Source: Maricaulis sp. (GTDB lineage Bacteria > Pseudomonadota > Alphaproteobacteria > Caulobacterales > Maricaulaceae). From it: a stretch of 64,000 bases of DNA. Location: positions 124,001 to 188,000 of the forward strand of contig NZ_JASBRI010000001.1 in NCBI RefSeq assembly GCF_030149515.1. The letters are read 5' to 3'. Under the pieces are notes generated by a model, which searched no databases, was not told the DNA's origin, and worked only from the letters and a program-made list of their open reading frames with translations. Position 1 is the first letter of the stretch. Each line of letters begins with the position of its first letter. The translations under genes and the position numbers were made by a program. Of the stretch, positions 52,137 to 61,262 are shown piece by piece.

Positions 52137-53051
52137 TTAAGACGATGCAAGCGCAGACCAGTCGCGTTGCGACAACCGACTGATAAATTTCCGCATTTCG
52201 CGTTCAAAATCGGCAAATCGGGCGGATTTCACGACCCGTTTTTCATCCATGTAAAGACTGCGATTGATCTCGATCTGGACCACATGCACACCCTCGGCGG
52301 GCCGTCCGTAGTGTTCCGTGGTATAGCCGCCGGCATAGGGAATGTTCCGAACTGCAACGAATCCCAATTCGGCCAGATCCGTCTCCACGGCATCGACGAC
52401 CGCCGGGTCGCAGGCTGTGCCGAAGCGGTCACCGATCACGAAATCCACGCCGCGCGCGCTCTGGTCCGGCATGGAGTGCATGTCCACGACAACGGCAAAA
52501 CCGAACTGGTCGCGAATTTCGCCAATCAGACCCGCCAGGGCCGCGTGATAGGGTTCATAGCACTGGCTCAACCGCTCGCGCGCTTCCTCGTAGCGAAGCC
52601 GGCGGCGGTAGAGCGGCCGCCCCTCCACGCCGATGCGCGGCACAACGCCCAGGCCGGACGCGGCGCGCCGGGATACATCGTCGGCCTGAACCGGCAGCCG
52701 GTCGGAGAACATGGCCGGGTCCAGTTCCCATGGCCCGCGATTGGCGTCGACATAGACGCGCGGGAACAGGGCGCGCACGACACAGGCCCCGCAATCCGGC
52801 GCGCTGGCGATAAGCGTATCGACATAGGCATCCTCGGACCGGCGCAGCATGTCGAGGCTGAGACAGGCCAGTTCGGAGAAGTCACGGCCATAGTTGCGGC
52901 CCGAGTGCGGCGATGCCAGAATCAGCGGGCATGGTGCGGCGCCTGCGGGCCGGTCGATCCGGACCGGCCCTTCCGAACCGTCTGGCCGGTGATTTGGATT
53001 TGCCGAAATGCCCAAGGCGAGAGATGATGTGTCCGGAGCAGCCATTGCCAA
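52137..53051 (-). CDS. N-formylglutamate amidohydrolase family protein
   Basis: 304 residues with the FGase landmarks: ILASPHSGRNYGRDF, VDANRGPWELDPAMF, VVVDMHSMPD with metal-ligand-type Asp and His, and VVQIEINRSLYMDE. It would cleave N-formyl-L-glutamate to formate and glutamate, as in the last step of one histidine degradation route, but no other hut genes are nearby. It lies divergently next to cpdR, an arrangement I recall in Caulobacter. Start at MAMAAPD or the next Met. Confidence 0.88.
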   Translation of the reverse strand: MAMAAPDTSSLALGISANPNHRPDGSEGPVRIDRPAGAAPCPLILASPHSGRNYGRDFSELACLSLDMLRRSEDAYVDTLIASAPDCGACVVRALFPRVYVDANRGPWELDPAMFSDRLPVQADDVSRRAASGLGVVPRIGVEGRPLYRRRLRYEEARERLSQCYEPYHAALAGLIGEIRDQFGFAVVVDMHSMPDQSARGVDFVIGDRFGTACDPAVVDAVETDLAELGFVAVRNIPYAGGYTTEHYGRPAEGVHVVQIEINRSLYMDEKRVVKSARFADFEREMRKFISRLSQRDWSALASS

Positions 53052-53162
53052 AGAGTGGGCAGCTGCACACCGCCGGTCAAGCGCTACAGCGCGTTCAGCG
53101 GGTTTTTACCAGACGCCTGTAGGATGCCGTCACAGTGACGATTCTCAAGGGTGGGACCCAAG

Positions 53163-53528
53163 ATGGCTAAGATTCTTCTGGCTGAAGACGACGATTCGAT
53201 GCGCGACTTCCTCGCCAAGGCGCTCAAGCGTGCCGGGCATGAGGTCATGGTTTGCGCGGACGGCGAGGAGGGGCTCGATGCGATCGGCGAACAGCCGGCC
53301 CAGTTCGACCTCCTGCTGACCGACATCGTCATGCCCGGCGTCGACGGGATCGAGCTGGCGCGCCGCGCCGCCGAAATCGATCCGGCGCTCAAGATCATGT
53401 TCATCACCGGTTTTGCCGCCGTCGCCCTCAATCCCGGCTCCGGCGCACCGACCAATGCAAAAGTGCTCTCCAAGCCCTTCCACCTGCGTGAACTGGTCGA
53501 TGAAGTGGCCCGTGTGATGGCGGCCTGA
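53163..53528 (+). CDS. cpdR: CpdR-like single-domain response regulator
   Basis: 121 residues, a lone receiver domain: MAKILLAEDDDSMRDFLAKAL with acidic Glu8-Asp9-Asp10, phospho-acceptor Asp54 in LLLTDIVMPG, Thr in FITGF, and Lys in VLSKPFHLREL. The sequence and length closely follow Caulobacter CpdR, which in its unphosphorylated form brings ClpXP to the pole and primes substrates such as PdeA; by analogy it acts in cell-cycle proteolysis. Start at 53163, four codons into the open frame. Followed by a strong terminator. Confidence 0.9.
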   Translation: MAKILLAEDDDSMRDFLAKALKRAGHEVMVCADGEEGLDAIGEQPAQFDLLLTDIVMPGVDGIELARRAAEIDPALKIMFITGFAAVALNPGSGAPTNAKVLSKPFHLRELVDEVARVMAA

Positions 53529-53556
53529 GGCCAGGGCTTCACCACCGGACAAGATC

Positions 53557-53587
53557 AAGGCGCCGCCCGCCGGGACGGCGCCTTTTT
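53557..53587 (+). terminator. Intrinsic terminator of cpdR
   Basis: AAGGCGCCG (53557-53565) and CGGCGCCTT (53576-53584) form a 9-bp stem with a 10-base loop, followed by TTT, 29 bases after the cpdR stop. Confidence 0.9.
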
Positions 53588-53605
53588 CGTGCCCGGCCGA
53601 CGCGC

Positions 53606-53639
53606 AAAGAGAAAGGGCCCGCCGGAAACCGGCGGGCCC
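53606..53639 (-). terminator. Intrinsic terminator of the TonB-dependent receptor gene
   Basis: GGGCCCGCCGG (53615-53625), loop AAA, CCGGCGGGCCC (53629-53639): an 11-bp perfect stem. On the minus strand it is followed by TTTCTCTTT. It lies about 30 bases after the receptor stop codon at 53670. Confidence 0.9.
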
Positions 53640-53669
53640 AATCCGAAAACCGTCCGGGACGGTCGGGTC

Positions 53670-56600
53670 CTAGTACACCGCGCGGATGCGGAAGGTGTAG
53701 CTGCGACCGAACCGTTCGGCGAAGCCGAAGTGGCCGAGCGCCTGCTCGACATAGTCCGGACGGCGGTCGAACACGTTGTTGATGCTCAGCTGGAGAACCG
53801 TGTCACGCGGAGCACCCGGGAACATTTCCGGGAGGATGTGCGAGACAGAGAGGTTGTGGATGAAACGGGCATCCGTCGAGGTCACCTGATCGGAGGCCGT
53901 TTCGGTGCCGGCGTCTTCCGCGGCGATGGCGTAGAAGGTGTCTTCGCCAGCCGGGTCGACAAGGGCTTCATCCTGCCAGTTGATCCGCCAGAACACACGG
54001 GTGTTGTCCTTGGTCCAGGCGAAGTCGAACGTGCCGGCGAACTCCGGATCGCTGAAGCCGCCGATCGTGTCCGGCTGGTCGGCACCGGCCAGGCTCGTGC
54101 CACGCTCGAGGCGCTGGTTGATCCGGGCCGTGATCTCCATGTTGCCGAGATCGCGCTCACCATAGCTCTCCTTGAAGCGGCCGAAGAGGTCCGCCACATC
54201 GAAGTTATAGTTCACCAGCAGGTCGAGACCTTCATAGACCAGGGAGTCGAAGTTGCCCTGACCGGTCTGGAAGTCGACGATCTGGCCGGAGGCATCACGC
54301 TCGAACTGCTGACATGCATTCGCGTTCGGGAAGTCCGGCGAGTCGTAGCAGGCCTGCAGCAGGTTGGTCAGCGAGATCGCGCCGATGGCGTCCACCAGTT
54401 CGATATTGGTGTAGTCCATCGAGATCAGGAGGTTCTCGACCCACTGATCCGGCTCGAAGGTGAAGCCGAAGGCATAGGCTTCCGAAGTCTCGTTGCGGAG
54501 GTTCGGATTACCACCCGTACGGCCCACCGCCGTCGCGTTCACGACGTTCGAGGTGAAGGAGCTCGGATCGTAGCCCGGAATATCCGTGGCGCAGTTGGCC
54601 TGACGGACAGACGGGTTGTCGCCTTCGCCGGAGAAGCGGAAGTCACACGGGTCGCTCGCGAACGAGAAGGACTGCGTGATCGGCGTGAACAGTTCCACCA
54701 GGGACGGCGCACGGAGCGATTCCGTGTAGTTGCCGCGGAAGGTCAGGGCCGGGATCGGGGCGACACGGCCGCCGACAGTCCAGGTCTCGCCTTCGCCCGC
54801 CTGCGAGTTGTCGATGTTGCGGTAGGCCGCAGACAGTTCGGCAAAGCTCAGGAAGGGCAGGTTCATATCGTCGCTGATGAGCGGGATGAGAACCTCACCG
54901 TAGTATTCGCTGGTGGTGTAGCGGCCACCGGTCGCCGGGATCGGCGAGGACCGGCCGAGCGCCACTTCCGACGCCGCATCGACCAGGAAGCTCGCACGCT
55001 CTTCGCGGGCTTCGTAACCCACGTTGAACGAGAAGCCGCCAGCCGGCAGCTGGAACAGCTCGCCGCCGAAGTTGGCCGTGTAGATGGTCTGCTCGATGTC
55101 GGAGATACCGTAGGCCAGGCCGGTCACCCAGTCGCGGGCAGCCGGATTGGCACGGCCTTCGCCGAAGATGTCGAGCGGGATACAGCCATTGACGAAGATC
55201 AGGTCGGCGTCGGTGACACCCGAACCCGACGGCGGCTCGTTGGCACCGTCCAGCGTACCGGCAGCCGCTTCATAGGCCGCGCGGCAGATCACGTCGCCTT
55301 CGTTGACCGTATCCGTACCGGAGATGGCCAGCAGGGTGGCCTGGTCCACGGCGGCCAGATCGGCGGCCGTCAGGCGCATGGCGTCGATGGCGTTGATGAA
55401 ACGGCCGTCGATGATCATCTCGCGGCGGGATTCGGCGTCACTTTCACCGTGAACGACCGAGAAGTCCCAGTAGAACGGAACGCCGCCCACGTTGAAATCA
55501 CCGTCGAGACCGGCCGTGGCGCGCCACAGGTGCACCTCGTTCGAGTTCATCGAGTCGATGATGTCGTTGTTGAAGCGGTGCAGATAGAAGTCCGACACAC
55601 CGAGACCTGCCAGCGTGCTCCGGGCCTGCGCGGTGAGCAGCGGGTTGTCGGCCTGGATGTTCAGGGCCGCAGACGTGCCGCCGAAGGCGAAGGTCTGGAA
55701 ACCGCCCTGGTTGGTCAGTTCGTCGGCCGAGGTGTTGGCGAACTGGAAGTCACCCGAGAAGCGCACATTGTCGGAGATATCGTAGTGCGTCATGCCCTGG
55801 ACGACGAAGCGCTCGAGCGGGGACTGCAGCTGGTTGACTTCGTCGAAGAAGTCGGGGCCGTCGCCGCCATAGGCGAAGAACACCGAACCGGCGATATGCG
55901 TGCCCGGCGTATAGTCGACCAGTTCACCCGACGGGCTGAACTGGTAGAAATCGCCACCGAAGGACCCCAGGCCGATCGACGGGATATTCAACGGCGTCGG
56001 GCTGATCATGCCGCCATTGGTGAAAATGTTCAGACGCTGGTCGCGCGCAATGTAGAGATTGGAACCGACCTGCAGGATGTTCGGGTCGTTGACCGTCAGC
56101 CAGGGACGCTGGGCGCCGACCAGGGAATCCTGGGTGAAGAACTCCATCGACAGCGCGACGTTACCGCGGCCGTTGTCGAAGTTCGAACCGGCCACCAGGG
56201 TGAACTGGCTGTGCTCGCCGTCGCCCTCGTCGGTGACGCCGTACTGGCCGCCGATCTCGAAGCCTTCATAGTCGTCGCGCGTGATCACGTTGATGGTGCC
56301 GGCAATGGCGTCGGAACCGTAGATCGGCGCACCACCCACCGAGATCGTCTCGACACGGTCGACCAGGGCCAGCGGGATCACGTTGAAGTCGACCTGCAGA
56401 CCGCCGGTTTCACCGAAGATGACCGGCGTGTTGGACGACACGAAGCGGCGGCCGTTGAGAACGGTCAGCGTACGCTGCGAACCCAGGCCAAGGAAGTCGA
56501 CGAAGCTCTGGCCCACCGAGAAGGTGTTCTGGGTGCCTTGCGGCGTGGCGTCCGGATTGCCGAAGGTCGGCACTTCGTTCAGCGCGTCGGCCAGGTTGGT

Positions 56601-56852
56601 GAAAGCACGGTCTTCGAGGACCTGCGCATCGACCGAAATCGCCGGATAGACGGTGTCGATACCCGCACGCGCAATGCGCGAACCGGTGACGACGATGCGG
56701 TCTTCGGTTTGCGACGAAGAGGATTCCCCTTCGGACTCCGGCACTTCATCGGCGTCTTGCGCGTAGGCCGGCGCCATGGCCAGGCCGGTCGCAGCAAAGC
56801 CAGCAAGAATTGTGGAGCGCAGCAAGCGCCCCCGATCCGTAATGTTGCTCAC
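53670..56852 (-). CDS. TonB-dependent outer-membrane receptor
   Basis: 1060 residues. Signal peptide to APAYA, an acidic linker, a TonB-box-like DRIVVTGSRI, then the plug domain (VETISVGGAPIYGSDAIAGTINVITRDD, read in two parts) and a 22-strand-type barrel ending GRSYTFRIRAVY, with terminal aromatic residue. The start is a GTG at 56852 with AAAGGGG seven bases upstream. This is the oar-like/large-receptor class abundant in Caulobacterales; the substrate cannot be inferred and no ABC or degradative genes adjoin it. A very long open frame on the opposite strand is a codon-bias shadow. Confidence 0.94.
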   Translation of the reverse strand: MSNITDRGRLLRSTILAGFAATGLAMAPAYAQDADEVPESEGESSSSQTEDRIVVTGSRIARAGIDTVYPAISVDAQVLEDRAFTNLADALNEVPTFGNPDATPQGTQNTFSVGQSFVDFLGLGSQRTLTVLNGRRFVSSNTPVIFGETGGLQVDFNVIPLALVDRVETISVGGAPIYGSDAIAGTINVITRDDYEGFEIGGQYGVTDEGDGEHSQFTLVAGSNFDNGRGNVALSMEFFTQDSLVGAQRPWLTVNDPNILQVGSNLYIARDQRLNIFTNGGMISPTPLNIPSIGLGSFGGDFYQFSPSGELVDYTPGTHIAGSVFFAYGGDGPDFFDEVNQLQSPLERFVVQGMTHYDISDNVRFSGDFQFANTSADELTNQGGFQTFAFGGTSAALNIQADNPLLTAQARSTLAGLGVSDFYLHRFNNDIIDSMNSNEVHLWRATAGLDGDFNVGGVPFYWDFSVVHGESDAESRREMIIDGRFINAIDAMRLTAADLAAVDQATLLAISGTDTVNEGDVICRAAYEAAAGTLDGANEPPSGSGVTDADLIFVNGCIPLDIFGEGRANPAARDWVTGLAYGISDIEQTIYTANFGGELFQLPAGGFSFNVGYEAREERASFLVDAASEVALGRSSPIPATGGRYTTSEYYGEVLIPLISDDMNLPFLSFAELSAAYRNIDNSQAGEGETWTVGGRVAPIPALTFRGNYTESLRAPSLVELFTPITQSFSFASDPCDFRFSGEGDNPSVRQANCATDIPGYDPSSFTSNVVNATAVGRTGGNPNLRNETSEAYAFGFTFEPDQWVENLLISMDYTNIELVDAIGAISLTNLLQACYDSPDFPNANACQQFERDASGQIVDFQTGQGNFDSLVYEGLDLLVNYNFDVADLFGRFKESYGERDLGNMEITARINQRLERGTSLAGADQPDTIGGFSDPEFAGTFDFAWTKDNTRVFWRINWQDEALVDPAGEDTFYAIAAEDAGTETASDQVTSTDARFIHNLSVSHILPEMFPGAPRDTVLQLSINNVFDRRPDYVEQALGHFGFAERFGRSYTFRIRAVY

Positions 56853-57201
56853 GATTGTACCCCTTTGTTTTCAAACTACGCGCCCGCCCAATTGTCCGGA
56901 CTCTGGTACGCGCCTGGTCGGGAGACCCCTACCTGCGCCGCACTATGTCCAAACTCGTTTTGGCTTGAAAGCGCCGGACACGTTTTCTCCGCATTTCGGC
57001 CGCAATTGTTGCAAAAAAGTCATATCGCATTCACAGCGCCAGCATGAATTTGCCCGCGGCCCGTCCGGCCTGCACCGATCCTGCCCCGGAACCGGCTCCG
57101 GAGCGGCGTTGCGCCAACTGCGATCCCCCGCCGTTCGTGCACATTGCCGCCTTGCACTTCGCGCGGGCCGGCGCTAGAAACCCGGCTCCCAAGCGACGGA
57201 T
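56853..57201. other. 349-bp intergenic region upstream of the TonB receptor and tRNA-Val
   Basis: No gene visible. Should contain the receptor promoter on the minus strand; a short dyad CCAAA-CTCGT-TTTGG at 56949-56963, about 100 bases upstream of the receptor start, is a candidate operator. The right end carries the tRNA promoter listed separately. Confidence 0.4.
57152..57180 (+). promoter_or_regulatory. Likely sigma70-type promoter of tRNA-Val
   Basis: TTGCAC (57152-57157), a 17-base spacer, and TAGAAA (57175-57180). Transcription would start near 57187, some 15 bases before the tRNA. Spacing is ideal and the position is right; the -10 box matches only partly. Confidence 0.5.
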
Positions 57202-57276
57202 GGGCGATTAGCTCAGCGGGAGAGCACTTCGTTGACATCGAAGGGGTCACTGGTTCAATCCCAGTATCGCCCACCA
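57202..57276 (+). tRNA. tRNA-Val, anticodon GAC
   Basis: The 7-bp acceptor stem GGGCGAT / ATCGCCC closes the cloverleaf. D-arm with TTAGCTCAGCGGGAGAGC, anticodon arm CTTCG-TTGACAT-CGAAG with GAC anticodon, T-arm CACTGG-TTCAATC-CCAGTA region, discriminator A and an encoded CCA (57274-57276). Reads GUC/GUU valine codons. Confidence 0.96.
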
Positions 57277-57361
57277 TCCACTTCAGCCCGCCTTTCTCCG
57301 GCGCGAACCGGACAGCAGCCGGGGCGGCGCGCACCGCTTGCACCTGTTCCACAAGATGGCG

Positions 57362-57393
57362 AAACGGCCGGCACCTTGTGGTACCGGCCGTTT
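57362..57393. terminator. Hairpin, probable bidirectional terminator after tRNA-Val
   Basis: AAACGGCCGGCACC (57362-57375) and GGTACCGGCCGTTT (57380-57393) pair over 14 bp with one mismatch around TTGT. The stem begins with A's and ends with T's, but no longer T-run follows. It sits between the tRNA and the end of a convergent small gene. Confidence 0.6.
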
Positions 57394-57479
57394 CTCACTG
57401 GCGCCACTACAGCAGGACCAGCGGGGGTGACGCACGGGAAATGGGTGAGGACCCGTGCGCCGGGTTCGCATTTCTGCCG

Positions 57480-57824
57480 TCAGGACACGGGTTCGAGCCG
57501 GTTCGGTGTCTCTTCTGCACCATCGGCCTCCGGCGACAGGTCCGCCGTGTCTGCCAGGGCCTCGTGGCCTTCCAGGGCGGCCTGGAATCCCGCGTGATTC
57601 AGGCGCTCGATTTCGCGCCTGGGATGGCCGGGCGGAAAAGGCGGTGGCGGCACTTGCCCGATCGGCGCTTCCCCCGCCCGGGGCGTCCGGTAGCCACCCG
57701 CGGGCGGCACGCCGGGCTCGAAGGAAGCCGAGGAAATGACGGTCAGCGAATCCGGCCGGTTGGCCAGCTCCCTGGCGCGGCGGCGGCGCCGGTTTCCCGG
57801 CCAAATCCAGTCCAGCCAATGCAT
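57480..57824 (-). CDS. Small proline-rich hypothetical protein
   Basis: 114 residues from the ATG at 57824, which has GGGAG eight bases upstream. Basic N-terminus (MHWLDWIWPGNRRRRRAREL), a middle part rich in Pro and Gly (GQVPPPPFPPGHPRRE) and an acidic C-terminus. No signal peptide, no family recognised. It is about 93 bp upstream-side of the histidine kinase stop on the same strand and could be co-transcribed with it. A real gene is likely but not certain. Confidence 0.45.
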   Translation of the reverse strand: MHWLDWIWPGNRRRRRARELANRPDSLTVISSASFEPGVPPAGGYRTPRAGEAPIGQVPPPPFPPGHPRREIERLNHAGFQAALEGHEALADTADLSPEADGAEETPNRLEPVS

Positions 57825-57917
57825 TCCAGCTCTCCCGGTTGCACGTCTGCTTTCCCGGATGGATTCACCATATCCGCCGCACAACCGGAATACGGCAATC
57901 GTCGTATTTTTGAAGCG

Positions 57918-59291
57918 TCAGCGGGCCGGCGCTTCCTGGACGCAGACCATGGCCGCCACACCGGCATTCGGGCGCGAGCGAATCTCCAGGCTGGCCTCGA
58001 TCAGCTGAGTCATGCGGAACGCCAGGTCCAGCCCGTAGCCCGAGCGGGCCTGCGGGCCCGACAGGCGGTGATCGAAGAAGTCTGCGCTCGACAAATCCAC
58101 GGGCATTTCGGCCAATCCGCGTCCATTGTCCAGAACCCCGATACAAACGCGCCCCTGCCGCTTTCGCGCGCCCAGGAGAATCCGGCTGGCACCGGAGTGC
58201 CGCACCGCATTGATCAGGAGGTTCAGCAGGATGCGGTCGATCATGGCCGGATTGGTCTGCACCCGCAGCGAGGACGGCCGCACACGCAGATCTATGCCGT
58301 CCAGGTCCACCAGGTCGGCCACCTGGGAGGCGGCGTGGTCGAGGAGCTCTTGTACCGGTACCACCTCGCGCACCTGCCAGCCTGGCAGGTTCCGCTCCGC
58401 CCGGGAAAGCTCCAGGACCGAGGTCAAAATATGCGACACGGTACGCGTCAAATCCCGCTGGCGATGCGCCAGCTCGCGGGCCAGCGACAAGTCCTCGCGT
58501 TGCAGTGCCATGCGCATGGCCGCCGCGTTGGCGTCCAGGGCAAACAATGGCTGACGTGCATCATGGCCGGTCGAGGTGAGCAACAGAGACAGGACGGAAT
58601 TCACGCGCTCCGCCTTCTCCCGGGCCTGTTTCAGAACCAGGTTCAGAAAGTGATTGCGCCGCCCTGCCCGGCCCAGCATGCCCACGCTGAGAAACAGGAT
58701 GAACAAGGTGATCAGCATGCTCACCCCGCCCACAAGATAGGGGCGCAGGTCCGGCGGATGGAACCAGGCCAGCAACCACCCATACCAGGCCATCAGCGCC
58801 AACCCGAAAAGCAGGCTGTGGCGGGGAAAGCCGAAATTGACGATACCCACGAGCCCCAGCGTCAGGGTGATCCAGAACGACGTCGCCAGAAAACGGTCGA
58901 CCAGGCCGTCCAGCGTGCCCTCGAGGCTGAGATAGGTGGTCGATACGGCTGCGATTTCCAGAAAATAGAGCAGCATCCAGGCTGTCAGAAGCCGGGTTCC
59001 CGCCGCCGATTCCGGACGATTGAGCCGGGTCAGCCAGTAGACTGCAGCGGAAATGCCGACAATCGCGAAGATGACGCGGCCGGCAATCAGATAGATGGCC
59101 GCCGGGAAGGCGTCGATGATCTGCAGCTCGTGGCTGATCGATACCAGCCAGATCAGTGCCGTCGCCGACGCGACAAATGCCGCCAGCTTTAGCGACTGGG
59201 ACCGGGTGGCGGCCTGATAGTCCTTCTCCAGGGCCGCATCATCGAACATGCCGGTGAACAGCCGGAGTTTCGGAAGCTCGATCTGACTCAT
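57918..59291 (-). CDS. Membrane sensor histidine kinase
   Basis: 457 residues. Six predicted transmembrane helices (about 35-53, 66-88, 100-118, 137-155, 159-177, 187-205) with short loops, so the signal is probably sensed in or at the membrane. A coiled-coil linker leads to the H-box TGHDARQPLFALD (His243), the HDxRQP variant. The ATPase has NLLINAVRHSG (Asn361), VLDNGRGL (388-392) and SGYGLDLAF. The start at 59291 (MSQIELPK) is chosen over an upstream extension that crosses the divergent regulator promoter. It is divergent from a LuxR-type regulator, 79 bp apart, and they surely form a pair. Confidence 0.9.
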   Translation of the reverse strand: MSQIELPKLRLFTGMFDDAALEKDYQAATRSQSLKLAAFVASATALIWLVSISHELQIIDAFPAAIYLIAGRVIFAIVGISAAVYWLTRLNRPESAAGTRLLTAWMLLYFLEIAAVSTTYLSLEGTLDGLVDRFLATSFWITLTLGLVGIVNFGFPRHSLLFGLALMAWYGWLLAWFHPPDLRPYLVGGVSMLITLFILFLSVGMLGRAGRRNHFLNLVLKQAREKAERVNSVLSLLLTSTGHDARQPLFALDANAAAMRMALQREDLSLARELAHRQRDLTRTVSHILTSVLELSRAERNLPGWQVREVVPVQELLDHAASQVADLVDLDGIDLRVRPSSLRVQTNPAMIDRILLNLLINAVRHSGASRILLGARKRQGRVCIGVLDNGRGLAEMPVDLSSADFFDHRLSGPQARSGYGLDLAFRMTQLIEASLEIRSRPNAGVAAMVCVQEAPAR

Positions 59292-59370
59292 TTCGCTGGC
59301 GCTCCCCGCCCAGTCGCGGCAGTCTTTGTGTTTATATCGCCGCAACCGCGAAACAATCACAGTTTGCAGA

Positions 59371-60009
59371 ATGATCAAGTCCAACGTAAAAGCCGGGCCA
59401 GTCGCCCTGATCATCGATGACCACCGGATTGTCGCCGACGGCATCGCCCAGATGCTGACAAGTCATGCGCTGGCACAGGACGTCAGGATTCTGACAGGGC
59501 TGGCGCCACTGCTGGCGGAAACGCGGTTCGACGATCTCGGCTTTGCCATTATCGATTTCGGCCTGGCCGGAAAAACCGGTTTGGAGGCGGTGGAGCATCT
59601 GCACGCCCACGCCCCCGGCCTGCCGTGCATCCTGATGACCGGATCGACCCTGTCGCGGGCCGAACGCGCGGATATGCAGCGGCACACCGGCTTCCTCTAT
59701 CACAAGCAGGACCCCGTCGAGCGGCTGGTCGACCTGGTCTCGGCCCTGCCCGGTCATCAGCCACAGGCCGGGCCGCCGGATGTTGCCAAAGAGGTTTCGC
59801 CGGGCCTGATGGCTTTGCACCGGCTGACCTCGCGGGAGCGGGAAATCCTGCGCAGCCTGGGCCGCGGACAGCCGGTCGAGGTCATTGCCGGGGAGTTGTG
59901 TATATCGCCGGCCACCGTCCGCAAGCACCGCGAGAACATGATGAGCAAGCTGGCCGTGCGGTCCAGTGCTCGCCTCGTCCGAATCGCCATGCAAGCCGGG
60001 CTCGCCTGA
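59371..60009 (+). CDS. NarL/LuxR-family response regulator
   Basis: 212 residues: receiver domain with Asp16-Asp17, phospho-acceptor Asp62 in AIIDFGLAGKTG, Thr/Ser in LMTGST and Lys in FLYHKQDP; then a LuxR-type HTH at about 150-200 (LTSREREILRSLGRGQP, ISPATVRKHRENMMSKL). Divergent partner of the HDxRQP histidine kinase. Start at 59371 (MIKSNVKAG). Regulated genes are unknown; the shared 79-bp interval is a natural place for autoregulation. Confidence 0.9.
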   Translation: MIKSNVKAGPVALIIDDHRIVADGIAQMLTSHALAQDVRILTGLAPLLAETRFDDLGFAIIDFGLAGKTGLEAVEHLHAHAPGLPCILMTGSTLSRAERADMQRHTGFLYHKQDPVERLVDLVSALPGHQPQAGPPDVAKEVSPGLMALHRLTSREREILRSLGRGQPVEVIAGELCISPATVRKHRENMMSKLAVRSSARLVRIAMQAGLA

Positions 60010-60079
60010 TCTACCTGCGGCCGCATCTTTATCCCGGCCGGGCCAGCGCCTATGTCATCGGCACAGTTGGAGGCATGAC

Positions 60080-61162
60080 ATGGACCCGAAGCTGCGCGAG
60101 GCGCTGAACACTGTCACGGAACGCCAGTCCGGACGTCCGATCGTCGATGCAGGGCGGGTCGACTCGGCCCTGGTGAGCGGCTCTACGGCCACCGTCATCC
60201 TGTTTCCGCCTGTTGCGGGCGCGCCGGATCTGGACCGGTTGCGGCCCGGCATCGAAGCGGCGCTGATGGCACTGGACGGTATCGAGCGGGTCCGCGTGGT
60301 AATGACCGCCCATCGCGAGGGCCCGTCGGGAAAACCGAAGGCCCGGCCGGCGCCCGCCGCCAAGCCGGCTGCCAGACCCGCCAAACGCATTATCGCTGTC
60401 GCCTCGGGCAAGGGCGGCGTCGGCAAGTCCACAATCGCCGCCAATCTCGCCGTCGCCCTGGCGCGCGACGGGCTGAAGGTCGGCCTCCTGGATGCCGATG
60501 TCTATGGCCCTTCCGCGCCGCGCCTGTTCGGGCTGACCGGTGTCCCCGGCCTGCGCAAGTCGGATGCCGGCGTGGAACCTGTCGAGGCGCACGGCGTGAA
60601 GATCATCTCCATGGGCTTCGTGGTGAAGCCCGGCTCGGCCGTGGTGTGGCGCGGTCCGATGGTCCAGGGTGCGATCCGGCAGTTCATGACCGACACGAAT
60701 TGGGGCAATGCCGATGTGCTCATCCTGGACATGCCGCCGGGGACGGGCGATGCCCAGCTGGCCATCGCCCAGGACCTTCCCGTGGATGGCGCCGTGATCG
60801 TCTCCACACCCCAGGATCTCGCCCTCGACGATGCCCGAAAGGCGATGCACCTGTTCGAACAGACCCATGTGCCGATCCTGGGCATGATCGAGAACATGTC
60901 CGTCTTCATCTGTCCGCATTGCGGCGAGAGCAGCCATATCTTCGGATCCGGCGGCGTGAAGGCCGAGGCCGAAACGCTGGGCCTGGCCTATCTGGGCGAC
61001 ATTCCCCTGCACCCCGACCTGCGCACGCGTTCGGATGCCGGCGAACCCATCGCGCTGGAGGACGGACCGGTCGGCAAGGCCTTCCGCAGGGCGGCCCGCG
61101 CCGCGCTGGAAGCCGCGGACACCGCGTCCAGGCCGGCCCCGGCCATCGTCTTCGAGGATTGA
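60080..61162 (+). CDS. mrp: Mrp/ApbC-type iron-sulfur cluster carrier ATPase
   Basis: 360 residues: an N-terminal MIP18-like (DUF59) domain, an Ala/Pro/Lys linker (82-101), the deviant Walker A SGKGGVGKST at 109-118, LDADVYGPSAPRLFG and the CxxC of FICPHCGESS that binds a bridging Fe-S cluster. It loads Fe-S clusters onto apoproteins. The ATG at 60080 has TTGGAGG eight bases upstream; an open frame starting earlier overlaps the response regulator and is discarded. Confidence 0.95.
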   Translation: MDPKLREALNTVTERQSGRPIVDAGRVDSALVSGSTATVILFPPVAGAPDLDRLRPGIEAALMALDGIERVRVVMTAHREGPSGKPKARPAPAAKPAARPAKRIIAVASGKGGVGKSTIAANLAVALARDGLKVGLLDADVYGPSAPRLFGLTGVPGLRKSDAGVEPVEAHGVKIISMGFVVKPGSAVVWRGPMVQGAIRQFMTDTNWGNADVLILDMPPGTGDAQLAIAQDLPVDGAVIVSTPQDLALDDARKAMHLFEQTHVPILGMIENMSVFICPHCGESSHIFGSGGVKAEAETLGLAYLGDIPLHPDLRTRSDAGEPIALEDGPVGKAFRRAARAALEAADTASRPAPAIVFED

Positions 61163-61262
61163 AGCCCTATCGGCATGGGCGGGAACCGGTTTTGCCGTTC
61201 GGAAATGCGGCCGCTCGACAACCTTGAACGATTTCTTCGACTTTGGTTCCGATGAATTGGTT

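Noticed and set aside
53589..57047. Open frame of 1152 codons on the plus strand, opposite the TonB receptor
   Set aside because: It mirrors the receptor gene in the antisense frame favoured by GC-rich codon use, has no recognisable domain, is rich in Arg/Val/Asp/Gly in shadow fashion, and runs through two terminators' surroundings and the intergenic region.
57144..59192. 682-codon plus-strand frame across tRNA-Val and the histidine kinase
   Set aside because: It would translate through the tRNA and lies antisense to the kinase; no domain is recognisable.
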